Shown: positions 43,807 to 55,500 of the stretch, piece after piece
Numbering within the stretch: position 1 is the first letter of the stretch
How the letters are laid out: every line of letters starts with the position of its first letter
Assembly (NCBI RefSeq): GCF_900143055.1
Contig: NZ_FRCW01000005.1
Coordinates: 62,001-126,000 of the forward strand
Direction: 5' to 3'
Length of the DNA stretch: 64,000 nucleotides
Source: Fibrobacter sp. UWR3
GTDB lineage: Bacteria > Fibrobacterota > Fibrobacteria > Fibrobacterales > Fibrobacteraceae
Made by a program: the position numbers and the translations under genes
The notes under the pieces: model-generated
Seen by the model: the letters and a program-made list of their open reading frames with translations, nothing else
What the model was told of the DNA's origin: nothing
Databases searched by the model: none

Positions 43807-45171
43807 TCACTTCATCAAACGTTCAATTTCCTTGATTTCCCTGGGAATCGCGGTAGAGATGTTCTCGAAGCCGTTCTTCGTGATGAGCAGGTCGTCCTCG
43901 ATGCGGATGCCAATCTTCTCGCGATAGCGCTTCCCGCCTATCGTAGCCTCGAATTCGCCATAAAGCCCCGGCTCGCACGAAATGAGCATGCCCGGCTCGA
44001 GGACGCTATCCAGCGAACGCGACCCCGGAGCCCCCTCGTGAATCTGCTCGCCAATAAAGTGGCTCACTCCATGCGGGCGCTTGTCGTAGAGCAGCTTGAA
44101 CTTGCCCCTGGCTCCCTTCACCAGGCGGGTATCAAGTTCGCGCATAATGTATTCCCACGGGATTCCGCCGATTTCCCGCAGGCTTACGCCGGGCCGTACC
44201 GCCTTCTGGTACTCGCGGGCGGAATCGAGCACAATCTGGTAGAGCATCGCCTGCAGCGGGTCAAACCTGCCCGATGCAGGAATCGTGCGGGATATATCGC
44301 TATGGAGGGTACCGTACCGCACGCCGAAATCCAGGAGAATCAGGTCGTTCCTGTTAATTTGTTCGTCGTTCTTCACGTAATGCAAGCAACAGGCGTTCGC
44401 GCCACCCGCACATATCGTCGGGAAGGCAAGGTCACCGTCACCGCGCATCTGCATCTCGTAGTTGAGCGTCAGGTACAGTTCCCGTTCGTTCTGCATGCGT
44501 TTTACCTTCGGGAGTACCGCCCGGAAGGCAGCATCCGTCGCCACCTGCGCCACGCGGGCATCCGCGATGCGTTCCGGCCCGAGCACGAGCCTGTCTTTCC
44601 AGTGCAGTTCGGCAACGGACCGCAACTTCATCGAAAACCTCGACATGAAACGCCTGTACTTGCGGTAGAACCTGTCATTATGGTCGCCCTGGAGCGTATC
44701 GAAATAGAGCGCGTAGGCAAAGCCCGTCTTCGCATACTTCTTGCACAGTTTCTCGAGTACGGCATCGAATTCCTCGACCGGCCGCACGTCCCTGATTCCC
44801 GTCAACCTCGCGACATCGCTGTCCTTTTCCAAGTATCCGAGGCGCTTGCCCACCCAGAATTCCTTGAACGGGTCCTTGCGCGGCACAAACAGGGTTTCCG
44901 ACTTGCTTTTCGGGTCCAGCACCAGGTAACAGCCCGCCTGGTTTATACCCGTAAGGTAGAGGAACGAAGGTTCCTGCACAAAGCGGGTCCATGTCTCGGT
45001 AAAAGCCTCCTCGCTCCCCGGATCGCGGGGCATACCCGCAAAAATGCAGAAGGAATCGAGATTTTTGAGCATAAACTGCCGCCTGCGGGCATAAACGGCC
45101 CTGGAATCATAGTCCGGCGACGAAATAAACACCTGGGAATAAGTTTTTTTGAGGTTTTTGAGCGTTTGCAT
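43807..45171 (-). CDS. pepP: Xaa-Pro aminopeptidase (M24B)
   Basis: 454 residues, ATG 45171. N-terminal domain to about residue 170 (RRRQFMLKNLDSFCIFAG, FLYLTGINQAGCYLVLD), then the pita-bread catalytic domain. The five metal ligands are visible: Asp in LLDFGVRYG, Asp in HSDISRT, His in GVSHFIGEQIH, Glu in ISCEPGLYG and Glu in IRIEDDLLIT. It removes N-terminal residues preceding proline in the cytoplasm. Length matches E. coli PepP (441). Divergent from the lipoprotein gene at 45256. Confidence 0.94.
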   Translation of the reverse strand: MQTLKNLKKTYSQVFISSPDYDSRAVYARRRQFMLKNLDSFCIFAGMPRDPGSEEAFTETWTRFVQEPSFLYLTGINQAGCYLVLDPKSKSETLFVPRKDPFKEFWVGKRLGYLEKDSDVARLTGIRDVRPVEEFDAVLEKLCKKYAKTGFAYALYFDTLQGDHNDRFYRKYRRFMSRFSMKLRSVAELHWKDRLVLGPERIADARVAQVATDAAFRAVLPKVKRMQNERELYLTLNYEMQMRGDGDLAFPTICAGGANACCLHYVKNDEQINRNDLILLDFGVRYGTLHSDISRTIPASGRFDPLQAMLYQIVLDSAREYQKAVRPGVSLREIGGIPWEYIMRELDTRLVKGARGKFKLLYDKRPHGVSHFIGEQIHEGAPGSRSLDSVLEPGMLISCEPGLYGEFEATIGGKRYREKIGIRIEDDLLITKNGFENISTAIPREIKEIERLMK

Positions 45172-45188
45172 GTATAAAATTTACCTTT

Positions 45189-45217
45189 TTTACACTTTTT
45201 TCTCCATAAATTATATA
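45189..45217 (+). promoter_or_regulatory. Sigma-70-type promoter for the 45256 lipoprotein / phoH operon
   Basis: -35 TTTACA (45189-45194), 17-bp spacer, -10 TATATA (45212-45217). The start codon follows 38 bp after the -10 box. Confidence 0.65.
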
Positions 45218-45255
45218 CATTTTAGGCATCACAGACTAGAATGGAGCCTGAACAA

Positions 45256-45564
45256 ATGTCTCTTACAAAAAAATGGAAACTTATCCTTGCCTCTCTTTCT
45301 TTTGCACTCTTGACCGCCTGTGCCGGTTCTTCCGGTGGTAGCGACGATAGCAGCTACGATGACGGTGACGATGCCGCCGCAGTCGAAGGCGGCAGCAGCA
45401 GCAAGAAGGCTGCAGCCCCCAAGGAAGTCATTGACGAAAACAAGCTGAAGAAGACCGAAGACGAAGCCATGGCCGCTACCGAAGAAAACCATAAGCTCCG
45501 CAAGGAAATCTTCGACGCCAAGAACAAGCTCGGTATTCCTGTGGAACGTCCCGACGCCGAGTAG
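45256..45564 (+). CDS. Small acidic lipoprotein
   Basis: 102 residues from ATG 45256, with GGAG 9 nt upstream (an ATG at 45241 overlaps that site). Signal peptide with lipobox LLTAC (Cys about 22). After it a Ser/Gly/Asp-rich linker (GSSGGSDDSSYDDGDDAAA), then a charged helix (LKKTEDEAMAATEENHKLRK). Likely outer-membrane anchored; function unknown. phoH starts 5 nt after the stop, so the three genes 45256-48802 form one operon behind a good promoter. Confidence 0.8.
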   Translation: MSLTKKWKLILASLSFALLTACAGSSGGSDDSSYDDGDDAAAVEGGSSSKKAAAPKEVIDENKLKKTEDEAMAATEENHKLRKEIFDAKNKLGIPVERPDAE

Positions 45565-45569
45565 GCAAC

Positions 45570-46520
45570 TTGGAACATTATTCCATATCAGATAACCTGA
45601 AGCGAATGATTTCAGGTGAAAACGAAGCGGTTTTCCGGTTACTGGAGAGCCGTTTTTGCGTTGAAATACAGAGCAGGCTTCCCGGACTCACCGTTGTCGG
45701 GGGCAAGGATGCCGATATCCAGGGCCTATTTGCCGTTCTCGACCAGCTCAAGGTGAGCGCACGCAACGGAGATATCCATACCGCAGCCGAGGTGGAGCGC
45801 CTCTTAGGCGGCCCCCAGCCCCAGAACGTGCACGAACTGGACGGCATCCCGACCGAACCCATCATCCGCAACCGGTTCGGTGTCGCGATTGCGCCCAAGA
45901 CCCGCTCGCAGGTCGAACTGGTGAAGGCGGTCGCGAAAAACGACGTCATCTTCGCGAAGGGGCCCGCCGGTACCGGCAAGACGTTCCTTGCGGTGGCGCT
46001 CGCTGTCGCAAGCCTCGAGAACCGCGAAGCCGAACGCATCTGCCTGGTCCGCCCGGCAGTCGAGGCGGGCGAGACTCTCGGGTTCCTGCCCGGCGACCTC
46101 AAGGAAAAGATTGCCCCCTACCTCCGCCCCATCCAGGACAGCCTCTCCGAACTCCTGCCGGCAGAAAAACTCCGCCGCTACGAGGAATCTGGCGCAATTG
46201 AAGTGGCCCCGCTCGCCTACATGCGCGGGCGCACGCTCAAGCGGGCATTCATCATCCTCGACGAGGCGCAGAACACGACCGTCGCGCAGATGAAGATGTT
46301 CCTCACACGCCTCGGGCCGCACAGCAAGGCAATCATAACGGGCGACACCTCGCAGGTCGACCTCGCGAAGGGCGAAGAATCCGGCCTCAAGCACGCCATG
46401 CGCATACTTTCGGGCATACACGGAATCGCGCAGATTACCTTTGGCGCGACCGACGTGCTGCGCCACCCGCTCGTGAAAGACATTCTCCTCGCCTACGAAC
46501 AAAAGGAAAAGAGAAAATGA
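45570..46520 (+). CDS. phoH: PhoH-family ATPase
   Basis: 316 residues from TTG 45570; an ATG at 45606 would remove conserved residues. KH-like N-terminal part, then the PhoH P-loop domain: Walker [10 protein letters not shown] (about 131), [20 protein letters not shown], Walker [12 protein letters not shown], and [18 protein letters not shown]. Typical of the YbeZ/PhoH branch linked to RNA metabolism and ribosome maturation. Its ATGA overlap with the HD-domain gene is the usual phoH-pgpH order. Confidence 0.93.
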   Translation: MEHYSISDNLKRMISGENEAVFRLLESRFCVEIQSRLPGLTVVGGKDADIQGLFAVLDQLKVSARNGDIHTAAEVERLLGGPQPQNVHELDGIPTEPIIRNRFGVAIAPKTRSQVELVKAVAKNDVIFAKGPAGTGKTFLAVALAVASLENREAERICLVRPAVEAGETLGFLPGDLKEKIAPYLRPIQDSLSELLPAEKLRRYEESGAIEVAPLAYMRGRTLKRAFIILDEAQNTTVAQMKMFLTRLGPHSKAIITGDTSQVDLAKGEESGLKHAMRILSGIHGIAQITFGATDVLRHPLVKDILLAYEQKEKRK

Positions 46521-48802
46521 AAAAGAAGCAGAAAAGGTTACACCTCGTTATCGGGTGGGTGCTCATAACGGCGCTCGCCATCTTCCTTTTCCCCGACAAG
46601 AACATCGCCCTGCAGGCAGAACACCCGCACCTCGGCCAGCTGAGCACGCGCACCATCGTCTCGACGCTCAAGTTCGACATTCCCAAGTCCAAGCAGGAAA
46701 TCGAAGCCGAGCGCCAGCGCGCCGAAGAGAAGGTGAGCGCCATCTTCGGGTACAACACCGACGAGACGAACCGCATCAGCGAAGACCTCAAGCAGTACCT
46801 GCAGAAGCTCGCCCAGTACGGCAACCTGCAGGCCCAGATTAGCGCGAACGGCGCAAACAGCGAGAACGGAGACTCCCTGCAGAGGAAGGTGCAGCAGGCT
46901 AGCCGCATCTACGAAACCCTCAAGCAGCGCGTGTCCGTCACCGCGATCCGCCCGCTCAGCCAGAACGCGAAGGCGCGCGACTCGCTCCTCGCCATTTTCA
47001 ACCGCATGCTCGAAAAGGGCGTTTCCAACACGCTCATCGCAAAGACCGAAACCGAAGTCCAGCTTTTCAGCAACAACTACAACCTGCAGAACACCAAGGC
47101 GCTCATCTACAACAAGCCCACGGTATCGCTCATCAAGGACAGCGAAGAGAACACGCTCGAAGTGAGCGAAATCCAGCCCATCCAGCGCCGCATCGAAGAG
47201 GCGTTCAGCCAGCTGCAACGCGCCTTCCCCACCGAACAGGGCCTGCAGAGCGCATTCTACGAAGTCTTGTACGTGTTTACGCTCCCCAACGTGTTCTACC
47301 TCGAAAAGGAGACGCTCGCCCGCAAACAGGAGGCCCGCAACAAGGTCACGCTCATCAAGGGCATGGTCCCGCGCGGAGTTGAAATCGTCACGCAGGGTAC
47401 CCCCGTCACCAAGGAAGTCCTCGAAAAGCTCGAGGCGTTCCAGCAGGCCCAGCAGAAAGAAGAAAACGCACGCACGCTTACGGCCCCCTATGGCCAGATG
47501 CTCGTATTCTTCATCATCATTACCGTGCTGTTCTGCTTCTTCGCGTTCTCCACGGCCACCAAGTCGCTGCGCACCCCGCGCCAACTCTGGAGCCTTATGG
47601 CGCTCATCGCCCTCCAGCTCGCCGTCTACTGGCTCATGCACAACTTCTCGGGCAACCTCAACAAGCTCGAAATGATGCCGCTCCCCGAGGGCATTGACTT
47701 CATGTGGATGTACCCGTTCGCCCTCACGCCCGTTATAGCGATGGTGCTTTACGAACAGCGCGTGGGTATCGCCTTCAGTGCTTTCTCGTCCATCATCTTC
47801 GGCATCCTGAACGGCTACGACCTCGCCGCGACGGTCGCCGTGTTCTGCGTGCTTTCCATCCTCACCGCCCCGCTCATACGCATCCGTTACCGCATCCAGT
47901 TCATCTGGTCCATCATCGCGGGTATCGTGGGGCTTGCAGGCGCAATATGCGTCATGTTCCTGCTGCGTAACCGCATGGGTCTCATCCCCTTCTACCAGAC
48001 GCTTATCGCGGGCTCCGTGAACATCATGATTTGCACGGCAATCGCCTCGGTGTTCTTTATCCACCTCATCGAGCGCATCTTCGGCATCACCACCGTCCTC
48101 ACGCTCATGGAAATGTCCGACTTCAACAGGCCTGCGCTCAAGCGCATCTCCGAACTTGCGCCGGGCACGTTCCACCACAGCATCCAGGTTTCTAACCTCG
48201 CCGAGAAGGTTGCCGAAAGCATCGGCGCCGACGCGCTCCTAGTGCGCGTCATGGCGCTCTACCACGATATAGGCAAGACGACGCGCCCCGAGTACTTTAC
48301 CGAAAACCAGAAGCAGGGAATCAACCCGCACGACGACAACAGGCCGGAATACTCAGCCTCCATCATCGTCGGGCACGTGGAGAACGGCGCGATGCTCGCG
48401 AAGGAATACAAACTGCCCGATATCGTTACCGCGGGCATCCGCGAACACCACGGTACAACGCTCATACAGTACTTCTACTACAAGGCTGTCGAACAGGCCA
48501 AGGCCGAAGGCAAGACCGTCGACGAATCCAAGTTCCGCTACAACGGGCCCAAGCCGCAGACCAAGGAAACGGCAATCCTCATGCTCGCCGACATCATCGA
48601 GGCGACAAGCCGCTCCATGACCGACCAGAGCCCCGAGGCCATTGCCGACATGATCCACAAGACCATCCACGGCAGGTTCGACGAGGGGCAGTTCAGCGAG
48701 TGCGACCTCTCCATCAGGGAACTCTTCAAGCTCGAAAAGGAATTCCTGCACAGCCTGGACGGCACGTTCCATACGCGTGTCAAGTACCCCGGCCAGAAGT
48801 GA
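46517..48802 (+). CDS. pgpH: PgpH-type 7TM HD phosphohydrolase (c-di-AMP phosphodiesterase family)
   Basis: 761 residues, ATG 46517. One N-terminal membrane segment, a large extracytoplasmic 7TMR-HDED domain (about 40-320), seven membrane segments (about 325-530) and a cytoplasmic HD domain with [26 protein letters not shown] (about 580-590), [14 protein letters not shown] and [11 protein letters not shown]. Homologues in Firmicutes hydrolyse c-di-AMP to pApA. In many genomes ybeY follows phoH-pgpH; here no ybeY is seen downstream and the operon ends in repeat-rich DNA. Confidence 0.92.
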   Translation: MKKKQKRLHLVIGWVLITALAIFLFPDKNIALQAEHPHLGQLSTRTIVSTLKFDIPKSKQEIEAERQRAEEKVSAIFGYNTDETNRISEDLKQYLQKLAQYGNLQAQISANGANSENGDSLQRKVQQASRIYETLKQRVSVTAIRPLSQNAKARDSLLAIFNRMLEKGVSNTLIAKTETEVQLFSNNYNLQNTKALIYNKPTVSLIKDSEENTLEVSEIQPIQRRIEEAFSQLQRAFPTEQGLQSAFYEVLYVFTLPNVFYLEKETLARKQEARNKVTLIKGMVPRGVEIVTQGTPVTKEVLEKLEAFQQAQQKEENARTLTAPYGQMLVFFIIITVLFCFFAFSTATKSLRTPRQLWSLMALIALQLAVYWLMHNFSGNLNKLEMMPLPEGIDFMWMYPFALTPVIAMVLYEQRVGIAFSAFSSIIFGILNGYDLAATVAVFCVLSILTAPLIRIRYRIQFIWSIIAGIVGLAGAICVMFLLRNRMGLIPFYQTLIAGSVNIMICTAIASVFFIHLIERIFGITTVLTLMEMSDFNRPALKRISELAPGTFHHSIQVSNLAEKVAESIGADALLVRVMALYHDIGKTTRPEYFTENQKQGINPHDDNRPEYSASIIVGHVENGAMLAKEYKLPDIVTAGIREHHGTTLIQYFYYKAVEQAKAEGKTVDESKFRYNGPKPQTKETAILMLADIIEATSRSMTDQSPEAIADMIHKTIHGRFDEGQFSECDLSIRELFKLEKEFLHSLDGTFHTRVKYPGQK

Positions 48803-48818
48803 CACAGTCGTTAGGCTG

Positions 48819-48867
48819 TGTCATCCTGAACCCTGGAGACCATTAGGACGACAGGGCGAAGGATCCA
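48819..48867. repeat. Dispersed repeat, family A variant
   Basis: TGTCATCCTGAACCCTGGAG ... GCGAAGGATCCA, the reverse orientation of the element at 7967 and 13786. Confidence 0.65.
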
Positions 48868-48896
48868 GACCAAAAAAAACAGAAATCAGTCCAAAA

Positions 48897-49154
48897 TGGG
48901 TACCAAATTACCTCTAATCGAACCATTTGGTACCCAAAATTTTAGTTTATACACAACCCGTCATACGATATTCAATTGCATTTGAGCATAATTCGACCGC
49001 AAGTGGGTACCAAAACAGACAAAAAACACATTTTAGTACCCATCCGGAGCCATTTTGCACACATTTTACCCTTCTCTGCGTTCCTAAACAATTACTTTGT
49101 TCTAAAAAATGGGTACCAAAACGAACAAAACACCCCCATTTGGTACCCATTTTT
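48897..49154. repeat. Array of three GGGTACCAAA inverted-repeat units
   Basis: Unit 1: TGGGTACCAAAT (48897-48908) with ATTTGGTACCCA (48925-48936). Unit 2: TGGGTACCAAAA (49004-49015) with TTTTAGTACCCA (49031-49042), one mismatch. Unit 3: arms of 16 bp at 49105-49120 and 49139-49154. Spacers are 15-18 bp and units are about 100 bp apart. Confidence 0.85.
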
Positions 49155-49265
49155 AAAGATTATTGCCAAAGCCCAGTATCGGCACGGGTTACGTACTATT
49201 TTGGATATCCCAATGGCACATTAGCCAAAATTCCATTTATTTTTTAGAAAAAGACAAAAATCCAC

Positions 49266-49294
49266 TTGACAAGAAGCAATATCATTTGTATATT
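49266..49294 (+). promoter_or_regulatory. Consensus sigma-70 promoter of tRNA-Asp
   Basis: TTGACA (49266-49271), 17-bp spacer, TATATT (49289-49294), ending 36 nt before the tRNA. Confidence 0.85.
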
Positions 49295-49330
49295 TGGCTC
49301 GTTGACTGATTTATCGGTCAAAACCACTCT

Positions 49331-49406
49331 GGGGTGGTAGCTCAATTTTGGTTAGAGCACCGGCCTGTCACGCCGGAGGTTGCGAGTTCAAGCCTCGTCT
49401 ATCCCG
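49331..49406 (+). tRNA. tRNA-Asp (anticodon GTC)
   Basis: 76 nt. Acceptor GGGGTGG pairs with CTATCCC (two G-T pairs), discriminator G. Anticodon stem CCGGC/GCCGG closes loop CTGTCAC, anticodon GTC. D arm GCTC...GAGC, T arm GCGAGTTCAAGCCTCGT-like. CCA is not encoded. Strong promoter upstream and terminator downstream. Confidence 0.95.
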
Positions 49407-49410
49407 CGAT

Positions 49411-49437
49411 AAAACCCTCTCGAAAGAGAGGGTTTTT
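49411..49437 (+). terminator. Rho-independent terminator of tRNA-Asp
   Basis: Perfect 11-bp stem AAAACCCTCTC/GAGAGGGTTTT around GAAA, ending in a T run. Confidence 0.93.
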
Positions 49438-49535
49438 CGTTTATTCCCCATTCCCGTCATCTCCCCCACACATAATCCTACGCTATACGATCCGTGCACG
49501 CTCTGCAAGCACTTCAGGAACGCTGGCAAAATACA

Positions 49536-49561
49536 GAAAAACCCGCGCTTATGGCGCGGGT
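49536..49561 (-). terminator. Rho-independent terminator of the giant repeat-protein gene
   Basis: On the minus strand ACCCGCGC/GCGCGGGT (49541-49561, loop of 5) followed by TTTTTC, 27 bp after the stop codon of the giant gene. Confidence 0.85.
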
Positions 49562-49587
49562 TTCAAATTTGAATTACTGCCTAGAGG

Positions 49588-52500
49588 CTACCTTTTTTTC
49601 TTTTTCTTCTTGCCCTTCTTGTCGGCCTTGGCGGGCTTTTCCTCTTCCTTCGGCTCTTCAACCTTCGGAGCCGGCTTCGGAGCATTTCCGCGCAGGTCCT
49701 TCATCTTGAAGGTCACGTTGATTTCGGCAGTTTCGACCTTCGAGTAGACTCCACCCGGGTCCTTCACCTTGAAGGTGAACTCGTCGAGGCCGGAGAATCC
49801 CTTGTTCGGCGTGTAGGTGAAGCTACCGTCACGTTCGTTCAGGTCAATCTTACCGTTGCGCGGGCGCTGCACCAGCTGGGCAGACACGGGCTTTTCGCCA
49901 TCCGGATCAAGCACACCGGCGAACAGGCCTTCAGAAGCAGGCACCTTGAGCACTTCGCCTTCCTGGGTCATGTACGTCTGGGACTTCGCAACCGGCGGGT
50001 CGTTCACGGCAATCACCGTGAAGGTGGCGGTCTTCGAGGCCTTCGCGCCTTCGGGGTCAGTGACCGTGAAGGTAATGCGTTCCGGCTTGCCGTTCCAGTT
50101 TTCGTGCGGCTGGGCAACCGTAATCGTCCTCTTGAACCTGTCGTGCTTCACGTCAAGGAACTTGTTGCCGGTCCAGCTCCACTTGAGTTCTTCAGGCCTG
50201 TGGTCCTTGTCGCGGGCATACTGATCGGTCTTGATAACCGCGAGCACGCCGTGGTTGTCGTCTTCCTTGATAGTGTAGTCGGGCATATCGCGCATCACCG
50301 GAGCGGCGTTCACGTGCTTCACCACGAACTTCACCACAGTCTTGTCCATGCCGCCGGCCGGGTCCTGAGCCATGAACACGAGCGTTTCTTCGCCGAACCA
50401 ATCCTGCTTCTTGGGCTTCACGACGGCTTCACGGCCACCGGAAATCATCACGTCGAGCATCTTGGCACCCGTCACCTTCCACTTGATTTCGTGCGGCTTG
50501 TGGTCGGGGTCAGTCACGTACTGGTCAAGCTTAATAGCCTTGAAGGACTTGCCTTCGAGCGTTTCCTGGTCGGGGATTTCCTTCACGACCGGCGGGTCGT
50601 TCACCGGCTTCACCGTGTACTTCACGTTCACGGAGGCCTTCTCGCCCGACGGGTCGAACACGTTCACCGTCACGGTTTCAGTACCGTACCAGTACTTGTT
50701 CGGGGTTTCGCAGGTCAACACGCCCTTGTCGCTGATGTTGAAGATGAGTTCATGCTTCACAGGAGCGGCCTCGGGTTCGGCATGCTTGCCCTTCTTGCCC
50801 TTCTTGGCAGGGGCTTCCTTTGCACCCGGCTTGTCGTTATCGAGCGTCCACTTGAGTTCGCTGAGCTTGTTATCCGGGTCGTTCACCACCTTGCTGAAGT
50901 CGAACGGCTGGAACTGCTTCTTTTCTTCGATGACGAACGGCTGCACCGGCTTGAGGGTCGGCGGGTCGTTGACCGGAGTCACCTCGAAGGTGGCGGTCTT
51001 GGAAGCGCTAGCACCAGACGGGTCCTTCACGGTGAACGTGAGGGTTTCCTTGCCGAACCAGTTCGGGTTCGGGGTCACCACCATGGCGCGGCTGCCCTTG
51101 ATATCAACCTTCAGGTCCTTGTTGCCCGAAACAGACCAGCGGAGTTCGGCAGGCTTGTTGTCCGGGTCGGTAGCGGCCTTCGAGAGGTCGACCGGATCGA
51201 ACTTTTCCTTTTCCTTGATTTTCTGGCTCGGGATGGCATGCACGACCGGCGGGTCGTTCACCGGAGTCACCTCGAAGGTAATCTGCACGGATGCCTTCGC
51301 GCCTTCCGGGTCAATCACATCGACCTTCACCTTCTCGGTACCGCTCCAGAACTTGTCCGGAGTCGTGACCACAAGTTCCTTCTTGCTGTTCACGGATGTC
51401 TTCAGCGAGCGGGTAGAACCCACCTCAAACTTGAGGGCGCCAAACGCATGGTCCGGGTCAGAAACATACTGCGAGAGTTCAATGGGCTTGAAGTGTTCCT
51501 TCTCCTGGATAGACTGGATAGGAATCGACTTGATGACCGGAGCGTCGTTCACGGATTCCACGAGGAAGTTCGCAGTCTTCGAGGCCTTAGCGCCTTCCGG
51601 GTCGGTGACCGTGAAGGTCACGTTGCGTTCACCATGCCAGTACTTGTCGGCAATCTTGATGTGGGCGATGTTCCTGTTGTCGATTTCTACCTGGAAGTCA
51701 TCAGCCGGGGCGGGTGCCGGAGCGGCTTCTTCTTCCTTCTCTTCCTTGGCGCCCTTCTTGCCCTTCTTCGCATGCTTCTTCTTCTCCTGCTTCTTCGGGG
51801 CCGGAGCAGCACCACCAACCTTCGCGACCGTAGCGGTCCAAGTAAGCTGTTCGGGCTTGTGGTCCGGGTCACGCACGAACTTGTTCAGGTCGATATCCTT
51901 GAACTGGCCCTTCTCCTTGATTTTCTGGTCCGGAATGTCCTTCATTTCGGGAGAGTCGTTCACGGAGGTAATCTCGAAGGTCACCGTCTGCGACGTTTCT
52001 GCGCCGTCCGGGTCCTTCACGATAAGCACCATCGTCTCGGGTGCGCACCAGAAGTACTTATCCGGAGCAGAAACGGTAAGGATGCGGCTCGGGGAAATTT
52101 CAGCCTTGAGCTGCTTGTTGCCCGTAACCTTCCACACGAGTTCGTTCGGCTTGTTGTCCGGGTCCTTCACGTATTCGTCGAGCTTGATCTGCTTGAACTG
52201 TTCCTTTTCCTTGATCTTCTGGTCAGGAATCTTCTTCGCGAGCGTCGGCGGGTCGTTCACGCGGGTCACCTCGAAGGTCATCTTGTGGTTGGCAGATGCA
52301 CCTTCCGGGTCGGTCACCGTGAAGGTGAGCATCTCGCGGCCAGACCACTGCGGGTCAGGCACGGACACAATCACGGTGTTATCCTTACGCATATCGACCT
52401 TCAGCTGCTTGTTGCCGGAAACAGTCCACTTGAGCTTGGATGCGGCGTGGTCCGGGTCATGAGCGAGGTTAGAAAGGTCGATGGTCTTGAAGCGGCCACC

Positions 52501-55500
52501 CTCGCGGATAGTTTCACCCTGCGGGGCCTTGTCCGAAATCTTCGGAGAGTCGTTGATAGAACGCACCTCGAAGCGGGCGGTCTTCGAAACCTTCGCACCT
52601 TCCGGGTCGGTAGCGGTGAACGTGATGTTTGCCGCACCGTTCCAGTACTTGTTCGGGATTTCGATGGTGGCCACCTGCTGGGCATCAATCTTCACCTTCA
52701 GCATATCGCCTGCAGGCACCTTTTCTTCTTCCTTCGCGCCCTTCTTGCCCTTCTTCGCGGGTTCAGCGGCGCCAGCCTTCGCAGGCTTCACGTCGAAGCT
52801 CCACTTGATTTCGGAAGCCTTGTGGTCCGGGTCCTTCACGAGGTCAGCCAGCTTGATGGGCTGGAACTGCTTCTTCTCGTCAATGGTCTGGTCCTTGAGT
52901 TCGCGCACAAATTCAGGAGCGTCGTTCACGGATTCCACGGTGAAGGTAACGGTACGGCTGTCGGTTGCGCCTTCCGGGTCAGTCACAGTGAACTTGACCT
53001 TCTCGGAACCGTGCCAGTTCGGGTTCGGCTGGGTGACGGTCACCTTGTGGCTGCCGTCCATCTGCACCTTGAGTTCCTTGGCGCCTTCGATCTTCCACTT
53101 GAGCTTGTTCTTCGGGTGGTCGAGGTCTTCCACAAAGTTGTCAAGTTCGATAGGCTTGAACTGGCCCTTTTCCTTGATGGTCTGGTCGGCGATATCCTTC
53201 ATCACCGGCACGTCGTTGATGGACTTCACGGTAAAGGCCACCTGAGTCTTGGCAGAAGCGCCTTCCGGGTCGGTCACGGCGAACGTCACCTTCTCGGTAC
53301 CGTTCCACATCTTGTTCGGGGTCTTGACGGTAGCCTTGCCATCCTTGCTGATATCAATCTTCAGTTCCTTGGTGCCGGTCACTTCAATCTTCAGCTTCTC
53401 GAACGGATGGTCCGGGTCCTTGATGATGGAAGCGAGGTCAATCGGAGCGAATTCCTGCTTTTCTTCGATGGTCTGGTCGTCAATCTTGCCGATGGTCGGG
53501 GCGTCGTTCACGGAGGTCACGGTAAAGAGGGCCGTGCAGGTAGCCTTGCCGCCTTCCGGATCTTCCACCTTGAACGTAATCTCTTCCGCACCGTTCCAGT
53601 TCTTGTCCGGAATCACGATGCGCGCCATGCGGTTCTCGACCTTCACGGAGAGCTTCGGGGTATAGCCCTTAGCAGCACCCTTTGCACCCTTCACGTCAAA
53701 GCTCCAGGTGAGCTGTTCGGGCTTGTGGTCCGGGTCGCTCACGATGTCCGCGAGGTTGATAATCGCAAACTCGCGCTTTTCGGGAATGGTCTGGTCCTTG
53801 ATGGGCTTCGCGAACACCGGCAGGTCGTTCACGGATTCCACGGTGAACTTCACGGAGCGGCTGTCAGCAGCGCCTTCCGGGTCGGTCACGGTGAACTTGA
53901 CCGTCTCTTCGCCATGCCAGAACTTGTTCGGGGCGGTAACGGTTACCACGCGCTTGCTATCCATCTGGACCTTCAAATCCTTGTTGCCGGAGAACGTCCA
54001 CTTGAGCTTGGAGTTGTCGTGGTCCTCGTCCTTCACGAAGTCGTCGAGGGCGATGGTCTTGAACTGTTCCTTCTCCTTGATCTTCTGGCTCGGGATATCC
54101 TTCATCACCGGCACGTCGTTGATGGACTTCACGGTGAACACGGCGTCGCTCTTGGCAGAAGCGCCTTCCGGGTCAGTCACGGTAAAGGTCACCTTCTCGG
54201 AGCCGTTCCACTTGGCATCCGGAGTCTTGATGGTCGCCGTACCGTTCTTGTCGATATCAATCTTCAACTGCTTGTTGCCAGCGACCGTCCACTTCAGGTC
54301 CTTGAAATCGTGGTCAGCGTCACTTACAAGTTCAGCAAGGTTCACGGAATTGAACTGCTGCTTTTCTTCAATCATCTGGTCCGGAATCTTCTTGAGAGTC
54401 GGCACGTCGTTCACGGAGGTCACGGTGAACACGGCCTTCGAAGAAGCCTTCGCGCCTTCCGGGTCAGACACGGTAAACGTGATTTCTTCGGCACCGTTCC
54501 AGTACTTGTCCGGGATAGAAATCTTCGCCACCATCTGGGCGTCAATTTCAACGTTCAGGCCAGTTTCCTTCTTCTTGGAACCGGCAGCGGGCTTGATTTC
54601 GAACGCCCAGGTAAGTTCAGAAGACTTGTTGTCGAGGTCTCGCACCATTTCGCCAAGCTTGATGGGCTGGAACTGTTCCTTTTCCTTGATGGTCTGCGGC
54701 TGCACCTGCTTTACAAATTCAGGAACGTCGTTCACGGATTCAACCGTGTAGGCGATGGAGCGCTCGTCGGTTGCGCCTTCCGGGTCAGTCACCTTGATGG
54801 TGAGCGTCTCGGAGCCGTTCCACTGCGGGCTCGGCGGCGTCACCTTCATCACGCGGTTGCCATCGACAGAAACCTTGAGTTCGCGGTTGCCCGTGATGGT
54901 CCACTTGAGTTTATCCTTACCGTGGTCGAGGTCATCGACATACTTGTCGAGTTCAACAGGCTTGAACTGCTGCTTTTCCTTCACGGTCTGTTCCGGGATA
55001 TCCTTCATGACCGGCGGGTCGTTGATGGACTTCACGGAAAGCTTCATCGAGGTCTTCGCGACTCCCCCATCCGGGTCGGTCGCCGTGAACGTCACGGTCT
55101 CGGAACCGTTCCAGAGTTCGTTCGGGGTCTTGAACGTGACCTCGCGGGTCTTCTGGTTGATGTTGACCTTGATATCCTTGTTGCCGGAAACCTCGACCTT
55201 CAGCTTCGAGATGTCGTGGTCCGGGTCAGAGAGGAACTCGTCAAGCACGATGGAAGAAAGTTCGGACTTCTCTTCGACTTCCTGGTCCGGAATCTTCGTG
55301 AACACCGGCTTGTCGTTTATAGAAGTAACAGTGAGGGTAACAGCCTGCTTGATAGAAGCGCCTTCCGGGTCGGTGCAGGTGAAGGTCGCGATTGCGGTAC
55401 CGTTCCAGTACTGGTCCGGAATCTCGATGGAGGCAACGCGGCTCTCGTCGATATTCACGTTGAGCGTGCCGGATTCCGGTTCCTTGCCCTGGTGCTTCAC

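Larger units (their letters stand above)
48803..49330. other. 528-bp intergenic region with hairpin, repeat element and inverted-repeat array
   Basis: After pgpH there is an inverted repeat TGACACAG/CTGTGTCA (48800-48823) that includes its stop codon, then a family A repeat, then three GGTACC-centred inverted-repeat units (48897-49154), then the tRNA-Asp promoter. Short frames through the array are repetitive and not convincing genes. Confidence 0.7.

Noticed and set aside
46538-48178. A 546-codon minus-strand frame across pgpH
   Set aside because: Shadow frame of acidic/His-rich composition; the plus strand encodes a clear 7TM-HD protein.
48897-49154. The GGTACC inverted-repeat array as a CRISPR array
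   Set aside because: Repeats are inverted pairs rather than direct repeats of uniform size, spacing is irregular and no cas gene is in the window.
48947-49247. Short ORFs in both directions through the GGTACC array
   Set aside because: Their apparent similarity to one another reflects the DNA repeats; no ribosome sites and no family signal.
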